A model generated the notes under the pieces. The model was not told the DNA's origin, did no database searches, and saw only the letters and a list, made by a program, of their open reading frames with translations. From the NCBI RefSeq assembly GCF_000737695.1, contig NZ_JPRM01000030.1:1-47807 (forward strand): a DNA stretch of 47,807 nucleotides, written 5' to 3'. A program made the position numbers and the translations under genes. Origin of the DNA: Flavobacterium hydatis (GTDB lineage Bacteria > Bacteroidota > Bacteroidia > Flavobacteriales > Flavobacteriaceae). Below are positions 16,034 through 23,477 of this stretch, one piece after another; the first letter of the stretch is position 1; each line of letters begins with the position of its first letter.

Positions 16034-18982
16034 CTATTTTGGTAATTTAATAAAGAAGGTTGTACCTTTAGTCAGTTCACTTTCTATCCAAATGTTTCCT
16101 TTGTAATTCTCGACTATTTTTTTTACAATAGACAATCCGATACCTGTTGATTTTTTATTAGATGTAAAAGACTGAAATATTTTAAAAATTTTTTCCTGAT
16201 TCTCTGCAGCAATTCCAGGACCATTATCCTTAATAGCAAAAATATAATGCTTTTTTTCCTCTTCAAAACTTATTTGAATAATTCCGAGAGGCTTATCAAT
16301 ATAATTCACCGCATTGCTGATGATATTTAGAAACAACTGTTGCATTCTAAATCGCTCAGCTTTGATTGTCGGTAGTTCTTTTTTTACTATAACTTCAATA
16401 TTCTTAGGTATATGAATAATATCAATTATTTTATTGATTTCAACATTCAAATTAATATTCTCAGTAATCATCTCAATATCATCTACTTTAGAATAAGTTA
16501 GAATTCCTTCAATCAAATGATCCATTTTCTCGACTTTGTCTTCAATCATATCAAGATATTGACTCGTTTGCGCATTAAACTCTTTATCATTATCTTCTTT
16601 AATCCATGTAACTAAAGAATGTATGCTCTGTAGTGGTGACTTTAAATCATGCGATACAATTTGAGCATAATCATTGAGCTGCTCGTTCTGTTTTTCTAAT
16701 TTTTTAAGTAATTCTTCTTTTTGCAATTCTAGGCTCTTTTGTCGAGTTATGTCTAAATGTATAACTATCGAACCAATTACTTCACCATTTACATTATAAT
16801 TTGGAGCGCCGCTAATTAACCAATATCTTGTCTCTCCTTTTTTATTGATAGAAGTAACTTCATACGAATCTGACTTACCTTTAACCCGTTCTTTATTTTT
16901 AAAATTTACTAATTTTTTATCCTCAGGATGCAACAAAATTTCAGATGCATTGTTGCCTAACAAATCAATTAAAGAGAAACCACTCATATCACAAAAAGAC
17001 TGATTGGCTAATTGTATTACGTCATCCATATCTACTTCCAATAAACCCATATTCATATTGGCAATAATATTTCTATATTTTTCTTTTTCTGCTTCTAGAC
17101 TTTCTTTGTACTTTTTCTTGATGGTAATATCTTCAAAACTCCATAAATGACCATCATTTTTCTTGCCTTTGGCTATCGGAATAAAACTCCTTTCGTAAAC
17201 GCGTCCATCGGCCAATTCAATTTCTTCAGAAAAGACGTTTTTTTTATTTCTTAAAATTTCTTCTACCCTTTCAATAAATTCATCTGATCTTTTAAAAAAG
17301 TGTTTATTTTCTTCAGTAGCCATTTTAGAATCAAAACCTATCATCTCTTCTGGTTCTCCTTTAAAATCGAATAAATTACAAAACCTTTTATTGGCAATTA
17401 GCACCTTTCTATCCTCATCTTCTAGTAAAATGCCTGATTGAAGATTGGTTATTAATGACGTTAAACGATTCTCAGAATCTATAAGCTGTTGATTGAACTC
17501 TTTTTCTTGGCTTATATTTTCTTCGATAGCAAAATATTTAATCACCTCTCCTTGTTTGTTATGAAGCGCCTGTCCTTGTACTCTAACCCAGTATTTCTTT
17601 TTATATTTTGTATAATTTAAGATCTCACAAGTAAAAGGAAGTCCTTGTTTTATTTGATTCTTTAAATAAGCAATCGTTTTTGGATTGGTTGCTTCACCTT
17701 GTAATAAACGACCAGGACTCTTACCAATCAATTCTTCCTTGGAGTAGCCAGTCATTGTGGTAAAACTACTATTGGCCCACTCAATTTTACCTTCACTGTC
17801 GCAAATAATGACTGCACTAATATTTTTATCTGCTATCGAGGAAAGTAATAAAAGTTGTTCTTCTTTTTGTTTATCTTCAGAAATATCCTCAATCATTGCA
17901 AAATATTGAATCACCTTTTTGGAGGAATCAAAAATGGGTTGTCCCACTGTTTTAGACCAAAAAGTGCCACCGTTTTTTTTAGCATGCAAAATTTCTACTT
18001 CAAAAGTATTTCCCTCGTAAAATGCATTGATCATTCTGTGGATCTCCTCTTTATTCGATAGAGCGTCCGAACCTACTTCAACAGGTGTTTTACCAATGAT
18101 TTCATCGTTCTCATATCCTGTCAATTTAAGATATGCATCATTACACCAAAATATCTTTCCATCCGGATAAGTGAATACAATGCCGTTTTTATTCGTTTTT
18201 GCTACCAAGGACAACTTATTTAGCTCTTCTTGATTTCTTTTTTGTTCTGTAATATCTCGTCCATAGATATTTACACAGCCCTCTTGTTGCAGACTTTTAC
18301 AAACAAAAGAATAGCACTTACCATTATTCTCCGCCTCAAACATCCATCTTTCTTTTCTCTTATCAATTTGATGAATGATAAATTTTAAAAAATCCTCAAT
18401 TTCATAATCAATTCCCTGAAATATAAGATTTTTTAAATCTTCGGCTGCTGGATTCATTTTTAATAGATGTCCCTCAAAATCAATCCGAATTAATGGATCT
18501 GGACTTTGAGTAGTAAAAAGAGCAATATCAACAATTTTCTTATTGGCTTCTTTTAATTGATTTTCTTGCTGATGTATTGTATTCAAAGAATTTTGTAATG
18601 CTGCATCGTAGTTAGCGAAATCATAAAGAGAGATTTTTTTTTCTTCAAAATAATTCAAGGAAGTATGCGATAGGCTACCTATAAATAAATAGCCACTTTC
18701 ATAGTTTTCAAATTGTCCTCGAAGCGAAATTTTATCTTTAACAGATTCTATTATAACTAATTGATTGGTAACTTTATAAAAATTGTCAACATTTAGCTCT
18801 TCGATAAATGGATTGGTAATTGTAAATGATCTCAGGAAATATCCTCTGCATTTTAAGTCCGGAAGTACTTTGATTAAACCTTCACCTCGGTCTTGAATAA
18901 GTAAGTTGTGGTCTAGTAAAACATAAAAAGGGAAAATCCTATTGAATGTTTCACTATCAAAATGAAATTGAGAATTTTCCAT
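16034..18982 (-). CDS. HNOBA and multi-PAS histidine kinase
   Basis: A 982-residue soluble kinase. Residues 1-140 (FHFDSETFNRIFPFYVLLD, LRGQFENYESGYLFIGSLSH, ISLYDFANYDAALQNSL) resemble the HNOBA domain that accompanies heme NO/oxygen sensors. Five PAS domains follow at roughly 150-245, 255-370, 380-495, 505-620 and 635-750; PAS motifs such as LTGYENDEIIGKTP and MTGYSKEELIGKSP are clear. HisKA has H778 in VSHDLKSPLQSI, and the ATPase has an N box (LNIISNAVNY), DNGPGIAA and TGIGLSIV. Its catalytic end closely resembles that of the smaller kinase downstream, suggesting gene duplication. It leads the operon with the FIST, kinase and HPt genes. Ligands for the PAS domains, possibly heme, flavin or none, are not readable. 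Confidence 0.88.
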   Translation of the reverse strand: MENSQFHFDSETFNRIFPFYVLLDHNLLIQDRGEGLIKVLPDLKCRGYFLRSFTITNPFIEELNVDNFYKVTNQLVIIESVKDKISLRGQFENYESGYLFIGSLSHTSLNYFEEKKISLYDFANYDAALQNSLNTIHQQENQLKEANKKIVDIALFTTQSPDPLIRIDFEGHLLKMNPAAEDLKNLIFQGIDYEIEDFLKFIIHQIDKRKERWMFEAENNGKCYSFVCKSLQQEGCVNIYGRDITEQKRNQEELNKLSLVAKTNKNGIVFTYPDGKIFWCNDAYLKLTGYENDEIIGKTPVEVGSDALSNKEEIHRMINAFYEGNTFEVEILHAKKNGGTFWSKTVGQPIFDSSKKVIQYFAMIEDISEDKQKEEQLLLLSSIADKNISAVIICDSEGKIEWANSSFTTMTGYSKEELIGKSPGRLLQGEATNPKTIAYLKNQIKQGLPFTCEILNYTKYKKKYWVRVQGQALHNKQGEVIKYFAIEENISQEKEFNQQLIDSENRLTSLITNLQSGILLEDEDRKVLIANKRFCNLFDFKGEPEEMIGFDSKMATEENKHFFKRSDEFIERVEEILRNKKNVFSEEIELADGRVYERSFIPIAKGKKNDGHLWSFEDITIKKKYKESLEAEKEKYRNIIANMNMGLLEVDMDDVIQLANQSFCDMSGFSLIDLLGNNASEILLHPEDKKLVNFKNKERVKGKSDSYEVTSINKKGETRYWLISGAPNYNVNGEVIGSIVIHLDITRQKSLELQKEELLKKLEKQNEQLNDYAQIVSHDLKSPLQSIHSLVTWIKEDNDKEFNAQTSQYLDMIEDKVEKMDHLIEGILTYSKVDDIEMITENINLNVEINKIIDIIHIPKNIEVIVKKELPTIKAERFRMQQLFLNIISNAVNYIDKPLGIIQISFEEEKKHYIFAIKDNGPGIAAENQEKIFKIFQSFTSNKKSTGIGLSIVKKIVENYKGNIWIESELTKGTTFFIKLPK

Positions 18983-19275
18983 GTTGTTACCTCCTTAGTT
19001 TTAAAAATTTCATGAATACGGCATCTGGATACATTCTATTATTTCGAATGTTTTTGATTACGAAAAGTAGATAAGACTACTGCTAAACCCAACTCAAATT
19101 CCAGCTATTCAACTCTTTTAGAATTGTAACGTAAAGTACTACTTTTTTTCTTACACTACAAATGTTTTAAATCTCAAGTGGTTTTCAATTTGTTTATGAC
19201 ATAAAAAACAAAAAATATTTTAAAGCTTTAATTCTTATCTCTAGTACTAGATTCAAAAAATAACGCTACTTATTT
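18983..19275. other. Intergenic region between the regulator and the kinase operon
   Basis: 293 bp of AT-rich sequence. It must hold the leader of the HNOBA kinase operon unless that is read through from the regulator at 19276. I saw no clean TAnnTTTG or terminator; the closest is CAAAAAATA near 19210 (minus strand, one base too many). Confidence 0.3.
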
Positions 19276-19689
19276 TTACTGAGAAATTAATTCATTCGTG
19301 CTCCAATAGTCTAGTATTTTTTTTATCCTATCTACATAATCCTCATATTTCAAAGGCTTTAAAATGTAGCCCGCAATACCTATTTTATAACACTCCATCA
19401 CGTCTCTATGATTGTTAGAAGTAGTTAAGATAATTGCTGGTATATATTTTAATACATCATCTGCTTTTAAGATAGATAAAAACTCGATACCGTTTAGTTT
19501 AGGCATATTAAGGTCTAAAATAATAACATCTGGTATTATTTCTTTCCTTTTTAATAGATCAACTGCTTCTTCTCCATTATTTGCTTCAATGATTCGATGA
19601 TTGAGTTCTAAACTTTTTAGTACTCTATTGAATTTCATTACTTCAATTGCATCATCTTCTATTAATAGTATATTCAACGATTTTGCCAT
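19276..19689 (-). CDS. Single-domain response regulator (CheY/Rcp1-like)
   Basis: A 137-residue stand-alone receiver. D12-D13 bind metal, D59 in ILDLNMP is the phospho-acceptor, T91/T92 in ILTTSNN is the switch position and K111 precedes P112. The closing helix DRIKKILDYWSTNEL is typical of Rcp1-type regulators that partner with PAS/GAF kinases. The frame is open back to 19875, but an extra 62 codons have no receiver similarity and would cover a good promoter at 19729-19756, so ATG 19689 is preferred. It has no output domain, so it probably works as a phosphate shuttle or by protein binding. Likely donors are the HNOBA/PAS kinase downstream or the GAF kinase at 20991. Confidence 0.9.
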   Translation of the reverse strand: MAKSLNILLIEDDAIEVMKFNRVLKSLELNHRIIEANNGEEAVDLLKRKEIIPDVIILDLNMPKLNGIEFLSILKADDVLKYIPAIILTTSNNHRDVMECYKIGIAGYILKPLKYEDYVDRIKKILDYWSTNELISQ

Positions 19690-19728
19690 TTTATTAATTT
19701 TAAAGTTTGATGCATACTTATTCAACTT

Positions 19729-19756
19729 CAAAGGTATTTTATTCCTTTTAAAGCAA
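19729..19756 (-). promoter_or_regulatory. Promoter of the single-domain response regulator
   Basis: On the minus strand TTG (19754-19756) and TACCTTTG (19729-19736) are spaced by 17 bp and match the -33/-7 pattern. The predicted transcript starts about 30 nt before the ATG at 19689, which supports the short start. Confidence 0.55.
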
Positions 19757-20148
19757 GAGTCTTTTTTAGTTAATTCATAATATAGTGTAGACAACTGCAA
19801 AAAAAGTGTCGACGAATGGTATTTTATATGTAATTCATTCATAAAAAATATCCGGAAGCCAGTAAAAAACGACATCTAAAAAGGGATCCTAATACTTCAA
19901 TCTAATTTTTATCGAATAGCCATTGCATCTGATTTTTAAAATTTCTTATATATAAGTAGAACGTCTGTAACTATATAATAAGTAAACTGAATATTAAAAA
20001 AAACAAAAAAAAGGACGATTTCCATTTTTAATATTAATTTATCGACACAAAATCATAATCAACTGTAATTCAAGCATAAAGATTGATTATTGATCGACAA
20101 CAAACTGCTATTCATCGAAAAAACAAAAAACAATTCTTATAATCGTCT

Positions 20149-20156
20149 TAGATTTG
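20149..20156 (+). promoter_or_regulatory. Candidate -7 promoter element TAGATTTG (copy A2)
   Basis: A TAnnTTTG match at the same relative place as in A1. It lies 66 bp before the 20-codon ORF at 20223 and is divergent from the response-regulator promoter. Confidence 0.5.
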
Positions 20157-20222
20157 TGTCAGAATTAAGGAACAAAAAAAATAAAAATTAATAAAATAAT
20201 TATTTCCAAAAACAATTTAACA

Positions 20223-20285
20223 ATGTCAGCAGTGATTGCAACTTCGATAGATAATCTATTCGATTTAGTAAACACTCAAAATTAA
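20223..20285 (+). CDS. Possible 20-residue leader or signal peptide
   Basis: ATG to TAA encodes MSAVIATSIDNLFDLVNTQN, 66 bp after the A2 promoter element. In A1 the equivalent place holds a different 10-codon ORF (3016-3048). It could be a short peptide, a leader, or chance. No ribosome-binding site helps decide, as is usual in this phylum. Confidence 0.25.
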   Translation: MSAVIATSIDNLFDLVNTQN

Positions 20286-20333
20286 AACTATTTATCAACA
20301 AGAAATGAAGTTTCATTCAAATACCACTGAAAA

Positions 20334-20573
20334 ATGAAAACAGCAATTACTTTAGCAAACACAATTCCTATTGGAATCAAATCTGAGCACTATTTAGTAT
20401 TCTCCATGATTATTATAACTATTGGAAAAAACCTAGAGCCAAAGATCCCTATCGAAGCAAACACTTTGATTATGATTTTTTTAGCCATTTCATTAATCGG
20501 AATAACACTTCAAATTGTTAATAACCGTTTAAAAAAGAAAATTTTATTCGATACATTTCAAAAACGGTATTAG
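20334..20573 (+). CDS. Small hypothetical protein with a C-terminal-half membrane segment
   Basis: A 79-residue frame starting MKTAITLANTIPIGIKSEHY. Residues about 46-61 (LIMIFLAISLIGITLQ) form one probable membrane helix, preceded by a weaker hydrophobic stretch (VFSMIIITIG) and followed by a basic tail (NNRLKKK). I do not recognise a family. It lies inside repeat copy A2, 48 bp after the 20-codon ORF and likely on the same transcript, and is absent from A1. It may be a cargo gene of the element or a small membrane peptide; its reality rests only on the promoter upstream and a plausible composition. Confidence 0.4.
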   Translation: MKTAITLANTIPIGIKSEHYLVFSMIIITIGKNLEPKIPIEANTLIMIFLAISLIGITLQIVNNRLKKKILFDTFQKRY

Positions 20574-20990
20574 TTACCATAAGTTATAGTATCAAGCAAA
20601 GAATTTTTTATAAGTTATTTGAAAAATGACAAACTAAAACTAATTTTTGTTTCATTTTTGCCACTGCCATTACCCTGTTTGCGCCAATATTGTTCCACTA
20701 TTGCAGTTACTTCCAGAATTACATTGCCATTTATTGTTGTACTTTGCGCTTTTAAAAATCAATTTTGAAATTGCCTACACCTTCAAAAAAGACTTGCTAA
20801 GTACCAAAAAATATTACCACCTTTTTTGCCCAAAAAGCTCTGAGCTTTTATCCAAATTAAAATCATTAAAAGGCGATGTAATTCTAGTGAAGTGCTATTT
20901 TCTTGCTTCACAAACAAATTTTCGATACTACTTTTATTAAAAGAAAAAGTAAAATGCTTGTTGTAGGCTGATAAAATCTTCCGTCAAAAA

Positions 20991-22205
20991 TTAACAGTTA
21001 TACTCTTTTGGTAAAACAAAACAAAAGCAAGCACCTTTTTTATTATCTTCTCTATTCTTCAAATAAATAGTACCCACTACTCGATCTACTATGGCTTTTA
21101 TTGTTGACAAGCCAATACCGGCATTTTTACCATATTTTGAGTTAACTGTTTCAAACAACTCAAATACTTTTAACCAATATTTTTCTGGTATACCTGGCCC
21201 ATCATCTTCATAAACAAAAGAATAATTAGTTTCATTTTCTGTTAGTGAAATCCAAACATTACATTCTTCTTTGTCGGTATGTTTCGTTGTATTTGATAAA
21301 AGATTTTGAATAATTTGAACAAAACCTATTTTTGAATGCCTTATAAAGGTATCGCAATTCCTAAAATTTATATGAGTCGGAATATGTAAAGCACCATTAT
21401 TAACTATATATTGAATAGTGCTTTCGACATTAAAATCTTCAAAACAAATTTGATCGTTACTAACTTTTGTATATTCTAAGATTCCATTAATTAAGAAATC
21501 CATGTATTCATTTCGAGAATAAATTAAATCGATGCAAGCTTCTAATTCTGTGTCTTCAAGGAGTGTTTTATAATCTTCTTTTATAAAAATTAATAATGAA
21601 TTTATACCTCGTATTGGTACTTTTAAATCATGAGTAAGCCGATAAGCAAATTGGTCCAACTGCACATTTTTTTTAATAATTTCATCATTCAAATCTTCTA
21701 AAAATCTATTTTTTTTACGAAGTTCAAATTGCGAAATCACTTGATTGGCCAATGCCTTTAATGATTCTTGTTGGTTCTCTGTAAGACCTTCTCTTGGTTT
21801 TGTATCAATAACACAAAGCGTCCCTAAAGAATAACCGTCTTTGGTATTTAACGGAGCGCCTGCATAAAACACTACGTTTGGGTCATTAATTGTTAACGGA
21901 TTATCATGAAACCTTTCGTCTTTAGTGGCATCCGGAATAATAAATAATTCATCCGGTGTGTTTATTGCATGTGCACAAAAAGCAAAATCCCTTGGAGTTT
22001 CGGTTGCATTTAAACCATGATGCGATTTGAACCATTGTCGATTATGATCAACTAAAGTGACCAATGCGATGGGTGTACCACAAATTTGTGCTGCTATTTT
22101 GGTTAAGGCATCATACTCATCTTCAGGCAATGTATCTAGTATTTTATAAGCATCTAAGGCTTCGAAACGAAGATGCTCGTTATCAGGTATTTCAGGTTTT
22201 TGCAT
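20991..22205 (-). CDS. GAF-domain histidine kinase
   Basis: A 404-residue soluble kinase. Residues 10-165 form a GAF domain of the group that starts E..RL..L..Y.ILDTLPE..YD..T..A, with VDHNRQWFKSHHGL and FCAHAI typical of redox- or light-linked GAF kinases. HisKA has H192 in LTHDLKVPIRGI. The ATPase has QNLLSNTTKHT, EDDGPGIPEKYW and NAGIGLSTIKAI. There is no receiver or membrane segment. It is transcribed alone and may phosphorylate the single-domain regulator 1.3 kb away, a common GAF-kinase/Rcp1 pairing, but this is not shown. Its catalytic core is less similar to the other two kinases than they are to each other. Confidence 0.92.
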   Translation of the reverse strand: MQKPEIPDNEHLRFEALDAYKILDTLPEDEYDALTKIAAQICGTPIALVTLVDHNRQWFKSHHGLNATETPRDFAFCAHAINTPDELFIIPDATKDERFHDNPLTINDPNVVFYAGAPLNTKDGYSLGTLCVIDTKPREGLTENQQESLKALANQVISQFELRKKNRFLEDLNDEIIKKNVQLDQFAYRLTHDLKVPIRGINSLLIFIKEDYKTLLEDTELEACIDLIYSRNEYMDFLINGILEYTKVSNDQICFEDFNVESTIQYIVNNGALHIPTHINFRNCDTFIRHSKIGFVQIIQNLLSNTTKHTDKEECNVWISLTENETNYSFVYEDDGPGIPEKYWLKVFELFETVNSKYGKNAGIGLSTIKAIVDRVVGTIYLKNREDNKKGACFCFVLPKEYNC

Positions 22206-22236
22206 ATAACTGAATTTTTATTTTTTTCTATTATAA

Positions 22237-22244
22237 CAAACGTA
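22237..22244 (-). promoter_or_regulatory. Candidate -7 element of the GAF kinase
   Basis: TACGTTTG on the minus strand matches TAnnTTTG, 32 bp before the ATG. No clear -33 TTG was found. Confidence 0.4.
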
Positions 22245-22371
22245 ATTATGTAAGGAAGTTCTATTTCTTTTAACGATAAAAATAACTAATTTTCCTTAAT
22301 AATATACCTAATTATTTTAAAACTAGCCTACATATAAAATTCAATCTTGTTCAAAGCGAATTTGTTTGTAT

Positions 22372-22391
22372 CAAAATGAGGCTTCATTTTG
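22372..22391 (-). terminator. Short hairpin after the phosphatase-fold gene
   Basis: CAAAATGA, loop GGCT, TCATTTTG gives an 8-bp perfect stem about 100 bp past the end of the gene that stops at 22492. It lacks a strong T-run, so a terminator role is weakly supported. Confidence 0.3.
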
Positions 22392-22491
22392 TTCTTACTA
22401 TCCCGTTTACCCTAATGCTAATTTAAATATATTAGTTTTTTTTTCTTACAAATTATCAAAAGGTTTTCTATTTAATCGGATATATATTCCT

Positions 22492-23322
22492 TCAATAACT
22501 CAATTCTACATAAACAGGCAAATGGTCGGATGGATATTTTAAGTCTTTTGAATCACTTAAAACAGCAAATTTTTCTACTTTAAAACCAGTATCTTTAGAT
22601 ATCAAAATATAATCCAGCAATCGTGTTACGGGTTCATTGTGCTTAAAACCGTTAAAAGTTCCAGAAGGACCAAAAGGTAGTGTTTTTGAAACTTCTCTGG
22701 TATCTTTCATTTCTTTCTTTAGAAGAAAAATGCCCTCTGATTCAGGCTCTGAATTTAAATCTCCAGTAAAAATGACCGAATAATTTTTATTATTCACTTC
22801 TTTAATTTTAGCAAGAATAAGTTTTATACCATTTATTTTTGCCTGTTCACCAACATGATCTAAATGGGTATTGAAAATCCAGAAAAGCTGCTTTGTTTTT
22901 AGATCTTTAAACAAAGCATAGGTGCAGACTCTTTTATATGCCGCATCCCAACCCAAAGAAATTTCACCGGGTGTTTCTGAAAGCCAAAATGTGTTATTTA
23001 AAAGCATTTTTAAACGCTCTCTATTATAAAAAATAGTAGAGGATTCCCCTTTTCCAACACCTTCTCTTCCTATACCAACAAAACTGTATTGAGCAAGGTT
23101 ACTTGCAATATCATTTACCTGATTTGGTGCCGCTTCCTGAATTCCAAATACATCGGGCTGATAAAACTGAATTTGGGATGTAAAAAAATCTTTGCGGTGG
23201 CTCCAGTCATTATCACCATCAACTGCTAGGTCTACACGAATATTGTAAGTCATTATTTTTAAATTCTGTCCATTGATTTGCATGGCCAAAAGAATCACTA
23301 TCAAAAATTTTACTTTTCTCAT
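22492..23322 (-). CDS. Exported endonuclease/exonuclease/phosphatase-family hydrolase
   Basis: A 276-residue protein with a signal peptide (KFLIVILLAMQINGQ). The EEP fold motifs are complete: LKIMTYNIRVD with the metal-site Asn, GIQEA with the metal-binding Glu, NTHLDHVG with the catalytic His, TGDLNSEP (GDxN), LDYILI and SDHLPVYV (SDH at the C terminus). Members cleave phosphodiesters in nucleic acids, inositol phosphates or sphingomyelin, or remove phosphate from small molecules. It lies downstream of SusC/SusD on the same strand, separated from SusD by a terminator-like hairpin, so it may be co-regulated. The obvious inference is that it releases phosphate or a sugar/nucleoside from a phosphodiester substrate that SusCD takes up. 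Confidence 0.9.
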   Translation of the reverse strand: MRKVKFLIVILLAMQINGQNLKIMTYNIRVDLAVDGDNDWSHRKDFFTSQIQFYQPDVFGIQEAAPNQVNDIASNLAQYSFVGIGREGVGKGESSTIFYNRERLKMLLNNTFWLSETPGEISLGWDAAYKRVCTYALFKDLKTKQLFWIFNTHLDHVGEQAKINGIKLILAKIKEVNNKNYSVIFTGDLNSEPESEGIFLLKKEMKDTREVSKTLPFGPSGTFNGFKHNEPVTRLLDYILISKDTGFKVEKFAVLSDSKDLKYPSDHLPVYVELSY

Positions 23323-23405
23323 AACTTTATTTTTATTCTGTATTGAATTAATTTATTTTTAAATCTTTAAAATTGATTTCTTATTTTCTATTATTTGCCA
23401 ATAAA

Positions 23406-23435
23406 AACGCTGCTCTAATTATAAAGAGCAGCGTT
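23406..23435 (-). terminator. Hairpin between SusD and the hydrolase gene
   Basis: AACGCTGCTCT, loop AATTATAA, AGAGCAGCGTT gives an 11-bp perfect stem with T-runs on the minus strand (GCGTTTTTAT) and A-rich sequence on the other side. It could end the SusCD transcript or lower expression of the hydrolase gene relative to SusCD. Confidence 0.7.
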
Positions 23436-23477
23436 CAAAAAAATAAAAAAACAAAACTAATCAATATGACCTTTTTG

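Larger units (their letters stand above)
20061..20904 (+). repeat. Dispersed two-copy element, copy A2
   Basis: Matches A1 (2884-3356) in two blocks. Block one is about 20061-20200, with TAGATTTG at 20149-20156 followed by TGTCAGAATTAAGGAAC. Block two is about 20611-20904, containing GACAAACTAAAAC, CACTGCCATTA, TTCAAAAAAGACTTGCTAAGTA and GGCGATGTAATTCTAGTGAAGT. By eye the blocks are roughly 75-85 percent identical to A1. Between them A2 carries two small ORFs that A1 lacks. The open frame at 20647-20940 has no recognisable product, and its alignment to A1 shows stops and non-conservative changes, so I do not call it a gene. Confidence 0.7.

Noticed and set aside
19690..19875. N-terminal extension of the single-domain regulator
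   Set aside because: No receiver similarity, and a good minus-strand promoter lies inside it at 19729-19756.
20647..20940. 97-codon plus-strand frame in copy A2
   Set aside because: The matching region in A1 has stops, frame shifts and non-conservative changes, so it does not behave like a protein gene.
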